A stretch of 64,000 bases of DNA from Algoriphagus machipongonensis (lineage in GTDB: Bacteria; Bacteroidota; Bacteroidia; Cytophagales; Cyclobacteriaceae). Below, piece after piece: positions 10,001-17,220 of the stretch; position 1 is the stretch's first letter, and every line of letters starts with the position of its first letter. The stretch is taken from the NCBI RefSeq assembly GCF_000166275.1, contig NZ_CM001023.1, positions 3,847,001 to 3,911,000 on the forward strand, read 5' to 3'. Position numbers and translations under genes: made by a program. The notes beneath the pieces are model-generated. The model was not told the origin of the DNA and did no database searches. It worked only from the letters and a program-made list of their open reading frames with translations.

Positions 10001-10563
10001 CCTTGAGAATCAGATACCGATCCTGTTGTTGTCCCTTTCAATAGAATGTTTACTCCAGGGAATCCATTGCCATTTTCATCGGTTACTCTTCCACCGATTT
10101 CAATTCTCCTTTTTTCAACTTTAGAGTTTTCTATTCCACTAAAAGTATTCCCAGTATTAATTGTGTTGGAGGCAGGTAAAGAATTTACTAAAACAGCATC
10201 CTGGCTAATTAAGGATGGAACCTGACTTCGCTTTTTCTGAGATATAATATAAAATCGTTCTCCGGCCTTCTCATATTTAAGACCAGTACCTTTGAGTAGC
10301 ATGTTTAATGCCTGCTCCACAGATTCAAAAGAATCCATTGTTGCCAGAGTCTTTTTTGCCTTCACGATTTCATCCTGATAGGCAATGGAGACCCGAAACT
10401 CTTGCTCAAGCCGGTTTAGGCTTTGCTGTAAATCAATAAAAGTTTTGCTGGCTTTTCCAGCAGTGTTAATAGTCTGCCCAGACGCAATTAAGTCTGTGAC
10501 TTGCGAATTTGCATGCCACAAAACCGAGCAGCCTATACACATGAATAGTAATAGCTTTTTCAT
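7030..10563 (-). CDS. SusC/RagA-family TonB-dependent transporter with N-terminal STN signalling domain
   Basis: 1177 residues. Order of parts: signal peptide (1-20, ANS-Q); STN domain (about 40-110), the periplasmic module that talks to a FecR anti-sigma; a carboxypeptidase-regulatory-like repeat (about 155-228, GRVTDENGNGFPGVNILLKG); a TonB-box-like segment near 231-242; the plug, with the SusC-type VRGG/RGQSSI and GxxAAAALYGSRAKDGVI motifs; and a 22-strand barrel ending in a C-terminal Phe (NLNVKF). It imports a ligand captured by SusD using TonB energy. The STN domain is not present in every SusC and fits the adjacent FecR/FecI genes, 43 bases and one gene upstream. The ligand is not readable from sequence. 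Confidence 0.95.
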   Translation of the reverse strand: MKKLLLFMCIGCSVLWHANSQVTDLIASGQTINTAGKASKTFIDLQQSLNRLEQEFRVSIAYQDEIVKAKKTLATMDSFESVEQALNMLLKGTGLKYEKAGERFYIISQKKRSQVPSLISQDAVLVNSLPASNTINTGNTFSGIENSKVEKRRIEIGGRVTDENGNGFPGVNILLKGTTTGSVSDSQGNYVINVENENAVLVFSFVGYVDQEIVVGSRSIINVQLEVDESNLEEVVVTALGIEKSAKSLGYATSTVHSDELSINRTPNVMNALQGKVAGVSISALGSGPGGTSKIRIRGQSSISGQNNPLIVVNGVPIDNTNFGSNPGNNASDSSIGVRGGGNTSDGGDGLSSINPDDVETMTILKGAAAAALYGSRAKDGVIMITTKSKNDSKGIGVTFNLNYTNEQPLDFTDYQYEYGQGEQNVRPTTPNPTSGQWSFGEKFQPGMTQVLFDGVTVPYEPIRGRVKAFFRNGQNVTNSITLATSSEKGGMSLSFSDLNSKGIVPNNTYNRKTINLGFAYNLSPKFSFRGNFNYSHEENENPPNIGQQDNTIPVALYNMANSMPLDVLRDNRYDENGNEAVYSRFRNRTNPYFTLSDQFQNIKRDRIFGNIALKYYLADWLFVQGRVGQDYWSRDQDYNNFPTGQASRAPAPAGFVNGVYTQEQRRFREINTDFLINANKKFGEFGVNVNVGGNHMQRRSDLNSVQVTDFVVRDLYTVQNGRAKDPLYDLNERAVNSLYGSAELSFQDKFFLTGTIRNDWFSTLSKENRSILYPSVSASWVFHENLNTTGWLNFGKVRAAYAEVGSDADVGAYSNVLFYGINNNLFGGQPVGGPNGTNLPNPNLRPMRIGEAEIGFELSMFQSRVSLDMALYRKLTTDQIVSAQISDASGFVNTSINSGKSENKGVEMLLTLVPVETNDFTWEASMNAAYNKTEVLSLLTDQPGERITVGTHVFNGELRQIVGMEMGQVAGFGYKRDDQGRKIFGANGIPLRTSDLVNYGSALPNWVGGFTNSFNYKGVMLSFLIDFKLGNIMLSGTNFNAVRHGLHKMTLEGREGGVVGEGVNEAGEINTAVAPVQSYWEVVRSQALVEPVVFDGGYWKLRQITLGYDFTKHLPANQPFKSVKLNFVANNVLMLKKWVDNIDPESFGYSSDNLVGMESTGLPSTRGLGFNLNVKF

Positions 10564-10606
10564 GTTTTAGGGGGTTGAGGTTATTTTGGGTAAAAATCAT
10601 TTTGGG

Positions 10607-11620
10607 TTATTTAATCAAGTACTTGTTACTTTCTTTCGTTAATTCAACATTGAAAATCAATGCGATCTGATTTAAAAATGAATCTGCATCAGATAGAGGC
10701 ATGGAGCCAGAAGCTGTTAGGTTTAATGCTTCTTCATTTTGAACCTCGATCATTACGCCATAATTTTCTTTCGCCATTCTCACTATTTCGGCTAGGCTTG
10801 TTTGATCAAGATTTAGAACATCGTCTTTCCAGGATGTATATAAAGAGGTGTCTACTCGTTCCTTTTTAAATTTATTGTCTTTGAATTTCACTAAATCGCC
10901 AGGTTCCATGACGATTTTACCTTCCTTATCTTGGACTGGAAAACTCAAAGTGACTAATCCAGAGTTGAGAATCACCTCTGTTTCTTCAGAACGGTTATAA
11001 ACATTAAATTCGGTTCCAAGCACCTCGATTTCCACCCCTTTGGAGCTTATCACCCTAAAAGGCTGGTGATCGACTTTATGCACTACACTAAAAAAAGCTT
11101 CACCCTCAATCATGATTTCACGGGAGGTTTGCTTTTCCCAGTTATCGTAAAAACTAAGTTTCGAATTGGAGTTTAATATGACCCTGGAGCTATCTGGAAG
11201 ATTGATTTCTAACTTTTCTCCATAGCTAGTCGCAAATTCAACCTTTTTAGGAAGAGAAATCATCCAGAAAACAGAAAGTGTCAAAACAAAAAATGCCAAA
11301 ATCCCGGCAGCAATTCGCCATGGGAATTTCCTTGTCATTTGAGATTCAAAAGTCTTTTTTGGCAATTGGACATTTTCCTGAATTTGCCCCCAAACTGCTT
11401 TTAGTTCATGGGGAGACATTTCCACTTTTGATTGATTTAGGACAAGTACTATTTCTTTTGCCTCATCCAAAAGCTCAATTTTAGAAGGATTTGATTTCAT
11501 CCATTGCATCCAGAACTCGTCATGTTCTGGAGTAGGATAAAGCACCCATTCTTTGAAAAAAGTATCAAACGTAAAGTCCTCTAAAGTAAATTTATCGTAA
11601 TCGGGATGACTGTAACTCAC
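10607..11620 (-). CDS. FecR-family anti-sigma factor (DUF4974 C-terminus)
   Basis: 337 residues with a GTG start; the only nearby ATG, at 11623, is followed at once by a stop. The cytoplasmic N-terminal part (1-100) would hold the sigma factor. One membrane helix spans about 101-123. The periplasmic FecR domain follows (about 130-225, FATSYGEKLEINLPDSSRVILNSNSKL), then a DUF4974 secretin-like domain (about 265-337) that contacts the transporter's STN domain. It lies between the sigma gene and the SusC gene in the same direction. By family knowledge it relays ligand binding at SusC to the sigma factor. The N-terminal part is long and acidic, as in other Bacteroidota FecR proteins. Confidence 0.93.
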   Translation of the reverse strand: MSYSHPDYDKFTLEDFTFDTFFKEWVLYPTPEHDEFWMQWMKSNPSKIELLDEAKEIVLVLNQSKVEMSPHELKAVWGQIQENVQLPKKTFESQMTRKFPWRIAAGILAFFVLTLSVFWMISLPKKVEFATSYGEKLEINLPDSSRVILNSNSKLSFYDNWEKQTSREIMIEGEAFFSVVHKVDHQPFRVISSKGVEIEVLGTEFNVYNRSEETEVILNSGLVTLSFPVQDKEGKIVMEPGDLVKFKDNKFKKERVDTSLYTSWKDDVLNLDQTSLAEIVRMAKENYGVMIEVQNEEALNLTASGSMPLSDADSFLNQIALIFNVELTKESNKYLIK

Positions 11621-11732
11621 ATGATCTGAATTTAGATTTCAGATATAAGAGTCTTAAGGATTCAATTCCTCATCAATATTTTTCACTTTTTTTTCAAAAA
11701 GCATTAAATAAAAAGGAAACTTTAGAGAAAAA

Positions 11733-12320
11733 TCAGATTTTCACCTTCATCAACTTCAATGATTTTGAAAGAAGATTATGCGCTGAGGCAACACTTATCC
11801 CCATCATAGAAGAAATTTCAGTATAATCCATTCCATGGAAAAAGCGAAGTATTAAAATTTCCCTTTGCCTTTTCGAAACCTTTCTCAATGCTGATTTTAT
11901 TTTGGATTTATTGGAGTAGGATTCATCCGATTCAATGATTTTTTCTTCTATTGTCAAATCACTTCCTAAAAAAGTATCAGTAGGCTCATCGGTAAATTTC
12001 CTACTTTTATTTATTGATTTGACTAAAATATTCCGAAAAGATTTGAAAAGATAATATTTGACCGAGTTCACATCCGTTAAGGAATTTCTCTTTGTCCAAA
12101 GCCAAGTAAATAGTTCCTGAATACAGTCTTTGACTACTTCCCTGTCGTAGCAAATATTCATCCCATAATTAAAAAGTAAATTTGCATACCTATTATACAA
12201 ACTGGAAAAAGCCAAATTATTTCCTTTTGCCAGACTCCTCCAAAGAGTCTTGTCATCTGCATGGCTATCTTTTAAAGCCTTTTGAGATCTTGAAGTAATA
12301 AAATTTATGCTATCGCCCAT
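11733..12320 (-). CDS. ECF RNA polymerase sigma factor (FecI-like)
   Basis: 195 residues. Region 2 is seen around 25-95 (FSSLYNRYANLLFNYG, then DCIQELFTWLW for core and -10 recognition). Region 4 is the C-terminal helix-turn-helix (SKRQREILILRFFHGMDYTEISSMMGIS). There is no anti-sigma domain and no membrane helix. It stands at the head of the locus, 112 bases before the FecR gene, and by family is held inactive by FecR until SusC signals ligand. Its likely regulon includes the SusC/SusD/enzyme genes immediately downstream. The 104-base AT-rich stretch upstream shows no clear promoter match. Confidence 0.93.
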   Translation of the reverse strand: MGDSINFITSRSQKALKDSHADDKTLWRSLAKGNNLAFSSLYNRYANLLFNYGMNICYDREVVKDCIQELFTWLWTKRNSLTDVNSVKYYLFKSFRNILVKSINKSRKFTDEPTDTFLGSDLTIEEKIIESDESYSNKSKIKSALRKVSKRQREILILRFFHGMDYTEISSMMGISVASAHNLLSKSLKLMKVKI

Positions 12321-12424
12321 TTACAAAACAAATACCTTGTAAAATAGCCAATAATTTAAATATAATTTTGAATTAGATCAAAAAACATAAACTTTTTATT
12401 TATCTCAACATATTCTGAATTAAT

Positions 12425-13564
12425 TTATCCCAGCATCCCAACCACCAAAAATCCAGCATATGTTCCTAAAGCATTCCCCAGACTCCCTACCAGGATTCCT
12501 GGTATCAATAGATCTGGTCTATTCAGGCTTTCAGCCGCTGCCAGAGCAGTTGTGTTACCTCCTACATTCGCCAAAGATGCTACGGAGACTATATCCCAAT
12601 CAATTTTTAAAATAGCTCCCAATCCATAAATCACTAAACCATGAATCAAGATCAAAATACCAACAAATAATATTAAAGTTCCTGCCAGATCACCTATACC
12701 AGCAATCGTATTAAAATCACAAAGAGTCCCAATCACTCCCAAAAAGACCAAAATCAAAAAGAAGCCGATGGTATGAGTTCCTTTCATCTTTTGGACGATT
12801 GGGAATTGTGCAAGAATTAATGCGAGAGTAGTTAGCGTTATGATTTCAGGAATAATTGGAAAGTAAAAGCTTAAGGCTTTTGCTGCAGCCATTGCTAAAA
12901 ATGCCAAGCCAAAAACTGTTGCCAATGAGGCAATAGAAATCGATTCATGGGTTTTAATTTCCCCAAGCTCTCCATTAGGAGGAAGAATCTTTTTCTGTGG
13001 CAAAATCTTTTGCAAATATTTAGGTAACAGCAGAGTGATGATGATCCAAGGTGTACCGATCAGATTATCTACAACGGTAGTAGCTGCAAACAAATCTGCA
13101 TTTTCATTGATTTGATAGGATAAAGCAACGGCATTAAAATTAATACTTCCACCAATGTACGTACCCGTGTACATTCCCGCTATCACATTTGCCAAAGGCC
13201 CTATTTCAACTTTCGGGTTAACTATAAACCAAGCAATTAAAACCCCTATAATTGTCCCAAGAGCACCTATTCCAAACATCAATAAAATCGGGAAACCAGC
13301 ATTTTTCACGCTTTTGAGATCCACATCTAAAAGGGCTATAAAAATCCCCATGGGAGCCAAATACATAAACACCCCATTATAAATAATATGTCCAGAAGTA
13401 GCTGTTGGGATTAGGCCAATATTAGAGATCAGCGCACAAATTAGAATCACTAATATGGGAGTACCTATTGTCCTGCCTATTTTGTTTTTAGCTAAAATGA
13501 CCGAAAAAAATACAGCCATACATAACATCCCACTTACGTAGATGGGGTCTTGCATCCAAGTCAT
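12425..13564 (-). CDS. DUF819-family integral membrane protein
   Basis: 379 residues, almost entirely hydrophobic, with roughly ten or more membrane helices and no signal peptide. The stretches MYTGTYIGGSINFNAVA and NVGGNTTALAAA are the two glycine-rich repeats typical of DUF819 (YjcL-type) proteins, which look like secondary transporters with inverted repeats, although no substrate is established. It is divergent from the VOC lipoprotein gene across 146 bases and lies 104 bases ahead of the ECF sigma gene in the same direction. No terminator is visible between them, so some read-through into the sigma gene is possible. Confidence 0.85.
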   Translation of the reverse strand: MTWMQDPIYVSGMLCMAVFFSVILAKNKIGRTIGTPILVILICALISNIGLIPTATSGHIIYNGVFMYLAPMGIFIALLDVDLKSVKNAGFPILLMFGIGALGTIIGVLIAWFIVNPKVEIGPLANVIAGMYTGTYIGGSINFNAVALSYQINENADLFAATTVVDNLIGTPWIIITLLLPKYLQKILPQKKILPPNGELGEIKTHESISIASLATVFGLAFLAMAAAKALSFYFPIIPEIITLTTLALILAQFPIVQKMKGTHTIGFFLILVFLGVIGTLCDFNTIAGIGDLAGTLILFVGILILIHGLVIYGLGAILKIDWDIVSVASLANVGGNTTALAAAESLNRPDLLIPGILVGSLGNALGTYAGFLVVGMLG

Positions 13565-13710
13565 ATTGAAAAATAGGCAAACAAATTGAAAAATTGATCG
13601 GCAATTTCAAAAAACAATTCCCGATTGGGACAGACTCTTTAATTGTTAGCAAATCAAGGAAATATCATCTTCAAAACTTATCTTCATAAGATCATTAAAC
13701 TTTATTTGTT

Positions 13711-14553
13711 ATGAGACACCTATTTACTTTTTTGATTTTAGCTTTCGCTACGATCTCATGCACACCTGGAGTTTCTCCTCCTATTACTAGTGAAATATCA
13801 ACTTCTGATTACACTCCAGGAAGAGTTGTTTGGCACGATTTAGCTTCCCCAGACCCAGAAGTTTCTTCTCAGTTTTATAAGGCTGTTTTCGACTGGGATG
13901 CTGTACCTTATGGAGAAGGGAGTAAGAAGGTATGGATATTCAAAAAAGGCAATACACCTGTGGGCTTAATGGCCTATTATGACAGCAAAAACAGTACTGG
14001 TGAATGGATTGGCGCCATTTCTGTCCCAGATGTTGAGGCAGCTACCAATACCGCAAAAAGTCAGGGAGCTACAATTATGAAAAGTGCAATGAACGTGGAA
14101 AACAGGGGAATGATTTCGTTTATCCAAGACCCTCAAGGAGCCCATATTTCATTAATCAAGTTGAGCAATGGTGACCCTGAAAAAAAGCCAGCAGAAGTAG
14201 GTACATTTCTAGGCCAGGAATTATGGTCTAATGATCCTAGCAATTCAGCTGGCTTCTATTCTTCTACAATTGGATATAGCACTTCAGAATCTGAAATGGG
14301 AGATGGTGAGTATACAGTATTTCAGTTTAATGGCGAAAACTGTGCTGGAATGCTTCAAAACCCAGCGCCTACTCTTCGATCTCATTGGGTTCCCTACATT
14401 AGAGTTTCGGATGTCAATGAAACTGTTGCCAAAGCAAAAAGTGCTGGAGCAAGGGTTTTAATCGAACCAGCTCCAGAAATCAGAAATGGTTCGGTAGCAC
14501 TGCTTTTAGATCCTACAGGAGCTCCTTTGGCTGTTCAAGTATATAACCCTTAA
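13711..14553 (+). CDS. VOC-superfamily (glyoxalase/bleomycin-resistance fold) lipoprotein with two domains
   Basis: 280 residues. A lipoprotein signal ends ATIS-C17. Two vicinal-oxygen-chelate domains follow, about 35-150 (GRVVWHDLASPDPEVSSQFY) and 160-280 (TFLGQELWSNDPSNSAGFY), each closing with a DPQGA/DPTGAPLAV strand. Two-domain VOC proteins of this CFP-30B-like type are common, but an envelope-anchored one is less so. The His/Glu metal positions are incomplete, so enzyme activity is uncertain. It is followed 11 bases later by a small lipoprotein gene, probably co-transcribed. Fold confident, function unknown. Confidence 0.8.
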   Translation: MRHLFTFLILAFATISCTPGVSPPITSEISTSDYTPGRVVWHDLASPDPEVSSQFYKAVFDWDAVPYGEGSKKVWIFKKGNTPVGLMAYYDSKNSTGEWIGAISVPDVEAATNTAKSQGATIMKSAMNVENRGMISFIQDPQGAHISLIKLSNGDPEKKPAEVGTFLGQELWSNDPSNSAGFYSSTIGYSTSESEMGDGEYTVFQFNGENCAGMLQNPAPTLRSHWVPYIRVSDVNETVAKAKSAGARVLIEPAPEIRNGSVALLLDPTGAPLAVQVYNP

Positions 14554-14564
14554 TTTTTGAAAAC

Positions 14565-14744
14565 ATGTTTAAGAAAATACTAATAATAGCATTTATAATA
14601 GGCACTGCTCTTTTTCTTCATAGTTGCGCCAATATGCATATGACTGGAGGAGTGGGAATGAGTTTTTCCGGAGGCCCATATGGTGTGAGAATGACCCCAA
14701 CAATGAACGTTGGTGTATATGGCGGTGGCGGTTACAGATGGTAA
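14565..14744 (+). CDS. Small glycine-rich lipoprotein (59 residues)
   Basis: A short open frame of 59 codons beginning ATG 11 bases after the VOC lipoprotein stop. It starts MFKKILIIAF, has a hydrophobic core and a clear lipobox FLHS-C21, so the mature protein would be about 39 residues, rich in Gly and Met, ending in GGGGYRW. The intact lipobox, tight spacing and a stop just 3 bases short of the convergent aminotransferase gene argue that it is real. No function is recognised; it may be a structural or partner lipoprotein for the VOC protein. Confidence 0.65.
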   Translation: MFKKILIIAFIIGTALFLHSCANMHMTGGVGMSFSGGPYGVRMTPTMNVGVYGGGGYRW

Positions 14745-14747
14745 CCA

Positions 14748-15833
14748 CTACTTAAAAAACAATCTTATTTTTTCGATGATAAAGGCTTGTTCTTCCTCTT
14801 TAAGCCAAGGGTTTAAAGGCAGGGACAAGCCTTTTTTGGAAATTTTTCTAGCAGTCTCAAATTCGCCCGAAGTCAAAAAAGGCTTCATATCAGGTAATAT
14901 ATCCGGGTAGTGAATACTGGTTTTGACCCCATGACCTTCTAAATAACGCTTTAGAGAATCTCTATTTTCGGTTTGGATCACGAATAAATGTCCATTGTAA
15001 TCCAATTGATCCACACCAGAAGGTAGTCTTAATAAATCAATGCTAATCAGGCTTTCTATGTATCGTAAGGCTAGTTTTTTTCTAATGGCTTGCATCTCAG
15101 CCCAATATTCAAAAAACACATTTATGAACCCTGCTTGAATGCTATCTATCCGACTATTTCTACCTACCAGCAGATGTTGATCTCGTTTTATCTGTCCATG
15201 ATTCAGTAATAATCTGAGACGATTTGCAAGCTCCGAATCTGCAGTTATACACATCCCTGCTTCTCCTAATGCACCCAAATTTTTGGTGGGGTAAAAACTC
15301 AAACAACCCACATCTCCCCAAGTCCCAGCAGCTTTTCCAGACTGAAATGCACCGAAGGCCTGAGCAGCATCTTCCACTACGAAAAGCTTATGTTCTTTTG
15401 CCTTTTTAACCAGTGAGTCCATAGCGGGCATTTTACCGTACAAATGAACAGGAATCACCGCTTTGGTCTTTTCAGTAATCGCTTGATGCCAATTTTCCGC
15501 TAATAAGCCATCTTCATCCGTATCCCAAAAAACAGGTTGTGCTCCAATTAAAGAAACTGCCTCAGCTGTAGACACCCAAGTTAATGCTGGAACAATCACC
15601 TCATCTCCCGCTCCTATCCCTAACCCTCTTAAAGCTATCTCAAGTGCATCCGACCCATTAGCGCATGAAACAGAAAAGGAAGCCTTCAAATAGCTTGAAA
15701 TGGACTTTTCTAATTTCTCTACTTCTGTTCCTCCCGAATACATTCCTTTCTCGAGCATCTCTGTGAACTTTGCTTTTAGAGAATCCTGTATTTTAGGAGC
15801 TATTTGAGAAAGGTTAAGAAAGGGGATTTCCAT
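14748..15833 (-). CDS. DegT/DnrJ/EryC1/StrS-family PLP-dependent sugar aminotransferase
   Basis: 361 residues, full length for the family. The PLP lysine is K184 in SFYPTKNLGALGEAG; the Asp that contacts the pyridine nitrogen is in VVEDAAQAFGA (D155); the N-terminal SGGTEVEKLE and NGSDALEIAL segments are typical. Members transfer an amino group to nucleotide-linked keto-sugars for O-antigen or glycoprotein glycans. Its 5' end overlaps the 3' end of the glycosyltransferase gene by 20 bases, so the two are translationally linked. FdtB-type enzymes belong here, and an FdtA-like isomerase is encoded at 57954-58394. Whether they share a pathway is inference. Confidence 0.9.
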   Translation of the reverse strand: MEIPFLNLSQIAPKIQDSLKAKFTEMLEKGMYSGGTEVEKLEKSISSYLKASFSVSCANGSDALEIALRGLGIGAGDEVIVPALTWVSTAEAVSLIGAQPVFWDTDEDGLLAENWHQAITEKTKAVIPVHLYGKMPAMDSLVKKAKEHKLFVVEDAAQAFGAFQSGKAAGTWGDVGCLSFYPTKNLGALGEAGMCITADSELANRLRLLLNHGQIKRDQHLLVGRNSRIDSIQAGFINVFFEYWAEMQAIRKKLALRYIESLISIDLLRLPSGVDQLDYNGHLFVIQTENRDSLKRYLEGHGVKTSIHYPDILPDMKPFLTSGEFETARKISKKGLSLPLNPWLKEEEQAFIIEKIRLFFK

Positions 15834-17103
15834 TCAATAAATTCGCTAGTTGAACACTTAAGTTTTTCCTGGAGAAATGATCTATAGAAGTATCTTGATC
15901 TGCCTTTTTGTTTGAATCAAACATAGTTCTTAGCCTCAATTGGATTTTAACATGATCAGAATAGGAAAGCACTGGGCTTTCACCTGCTTGGACCAAAATC
16001 TCTGAAGAATCTCCTTTTGGGTCGCCCAAAGCAATAACAGGAATCCTAGTAGCCAGATACTCAAAAAGCTTCCCAGGAATATTCCCTTGTGCATTTTTGG
16101 TATTAGTTAAGATCAATACCAATCCATCAGCCTTTTCATAATAAGCAAAAACCTCTTCATGGGAGACATAGCCCACAAAGTTGACATGATTCTTTAACCA
16201 GGAGTCTTCCTCAATTTGACTTTTGACTTGATCACTTACTCTCCCAACAAATGTGAAGGAAACATCTTCGTCCAAAGGTTTAAATTCTTCCTTCATTGCA
16301 AAAAGTAAATTCATTGGGTTTCTGATTGAGTCAATTATCCCTGAATACACCAAATGCAATCTACCCGACTTTTGAGGAACCGGGTCAAATTTCTCTGGAA
16401 TATCAGCTGGATCAAACCCGTTAGTCAGCAATTCCACAGAGCGATTGGAAAGCTCTTTTAAATTTTTTTGGAATGTTGGAGAAATGGTGGTGACTACATT
16501 TGCTTCCTGAAGCACTGACTGCTCCATTTCTTGGTGTTTTTTCTTCACGTACCGCTGCATAGGAAGCTTATCTAAAAACTCCCACTGAGACCAAGGATCC
16601 CTAAAGTCTGCAAGCCAAAATATACCGGTTTTCCTTTTTAGTTCCCGCCCAATCAAATGCATGCTGTGAGGAGGCCCAGTGGTAATAATTGCATCAAACT
16701 GCCCTTTTTGAATTAATTCCTCTAAAAATTTGACCGAAGGTTTTACCCAAAACACCCTTGGATCCGGGATCATCAAATTTGCGCGCAACCAAATCGCGGC
16801 TTTCTCCACCCAGCCTTTTTTGCTCTGCTCCAACACTCTACCCGGATGGGTTTCCTTTTTTCCTCTAAGCTTATCCAGCAATTGATAGGGTTCCCATATT
16901 GGGAATTTAATCACCTCTAATTGAGGTGAAATTTCCGATAAAAGCGTTTCATCCTGCAAGTCAAAATCTGGATTTTCAGGTGTAAAAATTATGGGCTCCC
17001 AACCCGCTCCTGGAAGGTATTTTGCGAATTTCAGCCAACGCTGGACCCCTGAACCTCCACTTGGAGGCCAATAATATGTGATAATCAGAACTTTTTTAGA
17101 CAT
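15814..17103 (-). CDS. Glycosyltransferase, GT4-like (GT-B fold)
   Basis: 429 residues from the ATG at 17101-17103. A longer frame starting at 17136 would add 11 residues, but MSKKVLIITYYWPPSGGSGVQRW is the usual opening of this family. The N-terminal Rossmann half (1-200) contains the GSGVQRW loop and a DFRDPWS motif; the C-terminal half has VGYVSHEEVFAYYEKADGLVL and KLFEYLATRIPVIAL, with the E(x)7E-like donor-nucleotide site. No membrane segment. It shares a 20-base overlap with the downstream DegT gene. Expected role: adding a sugar to a lipid-linked surface glycan on the cytoplasmic side. Acceptor and sugar cannot be told. Confidence 0.88.
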   Translation of the reverse strand: MSKKVLIITYYWPPSGGSGVQRWLKFAKYLPGAGWEPIIFTPENPDFDLQDETLLSEISPQLEVIKFPIWEPYQLLDKLRGKKETHPGRVLEQSKKGWVEKAAIWLRANLMIPDPRVFWVKPSVKFLEELIQKGQFDAIITTGPPHSMHLIGRELKRKTGIFWLADFRDPWSQWEFLDKLPMQRYVKKKHQEMEQSVLQEANVVTTISPTFQKNLKELSNRSVELLTNGFDPADIPEKFDPVPQKSGRLHLVYSGIIDSIRNPMNLLFAMKEEFKPLDEDVSFTFVGRVSDQVKSQIEEDSWLKNHVNFVGYVSHEEVFAYYEKADGLVLILTNTKNAQGNIPGKLFEYLATRIPVIALGDPKGDSSEILVQAGESPVLSYSDHVKIQLRLRTMFDSNKKADQDTSIDHFSRKNLSVQLANLLNGNPLS

Positions 17104-17161
17104 AGGAATCAACAAGGTACTATTACAATCTATCAAGATATAGTCCAGAATTAATTTTCTT

Positions 17162-17197
17162 AAAAAAGTAAAAGGGAGATAGTTTCCTACCTCCCTT
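17162..17197 (-). terminator. Rho-independent terminator after icd
   Basis: An 11-bp stem (17172-17182 with 17187-17197, one G-T pair) closes on a GAAA-type tetraloop on the minus strand, followed by TTTACTTTTTT. It lies 23 bases past the icd stop and separates icd from the glycosyltransferase gene. Confidence 0.85.
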
Positions 17198-17220
17198 CAA
17201 TTCATTCTATTTATTAAATA

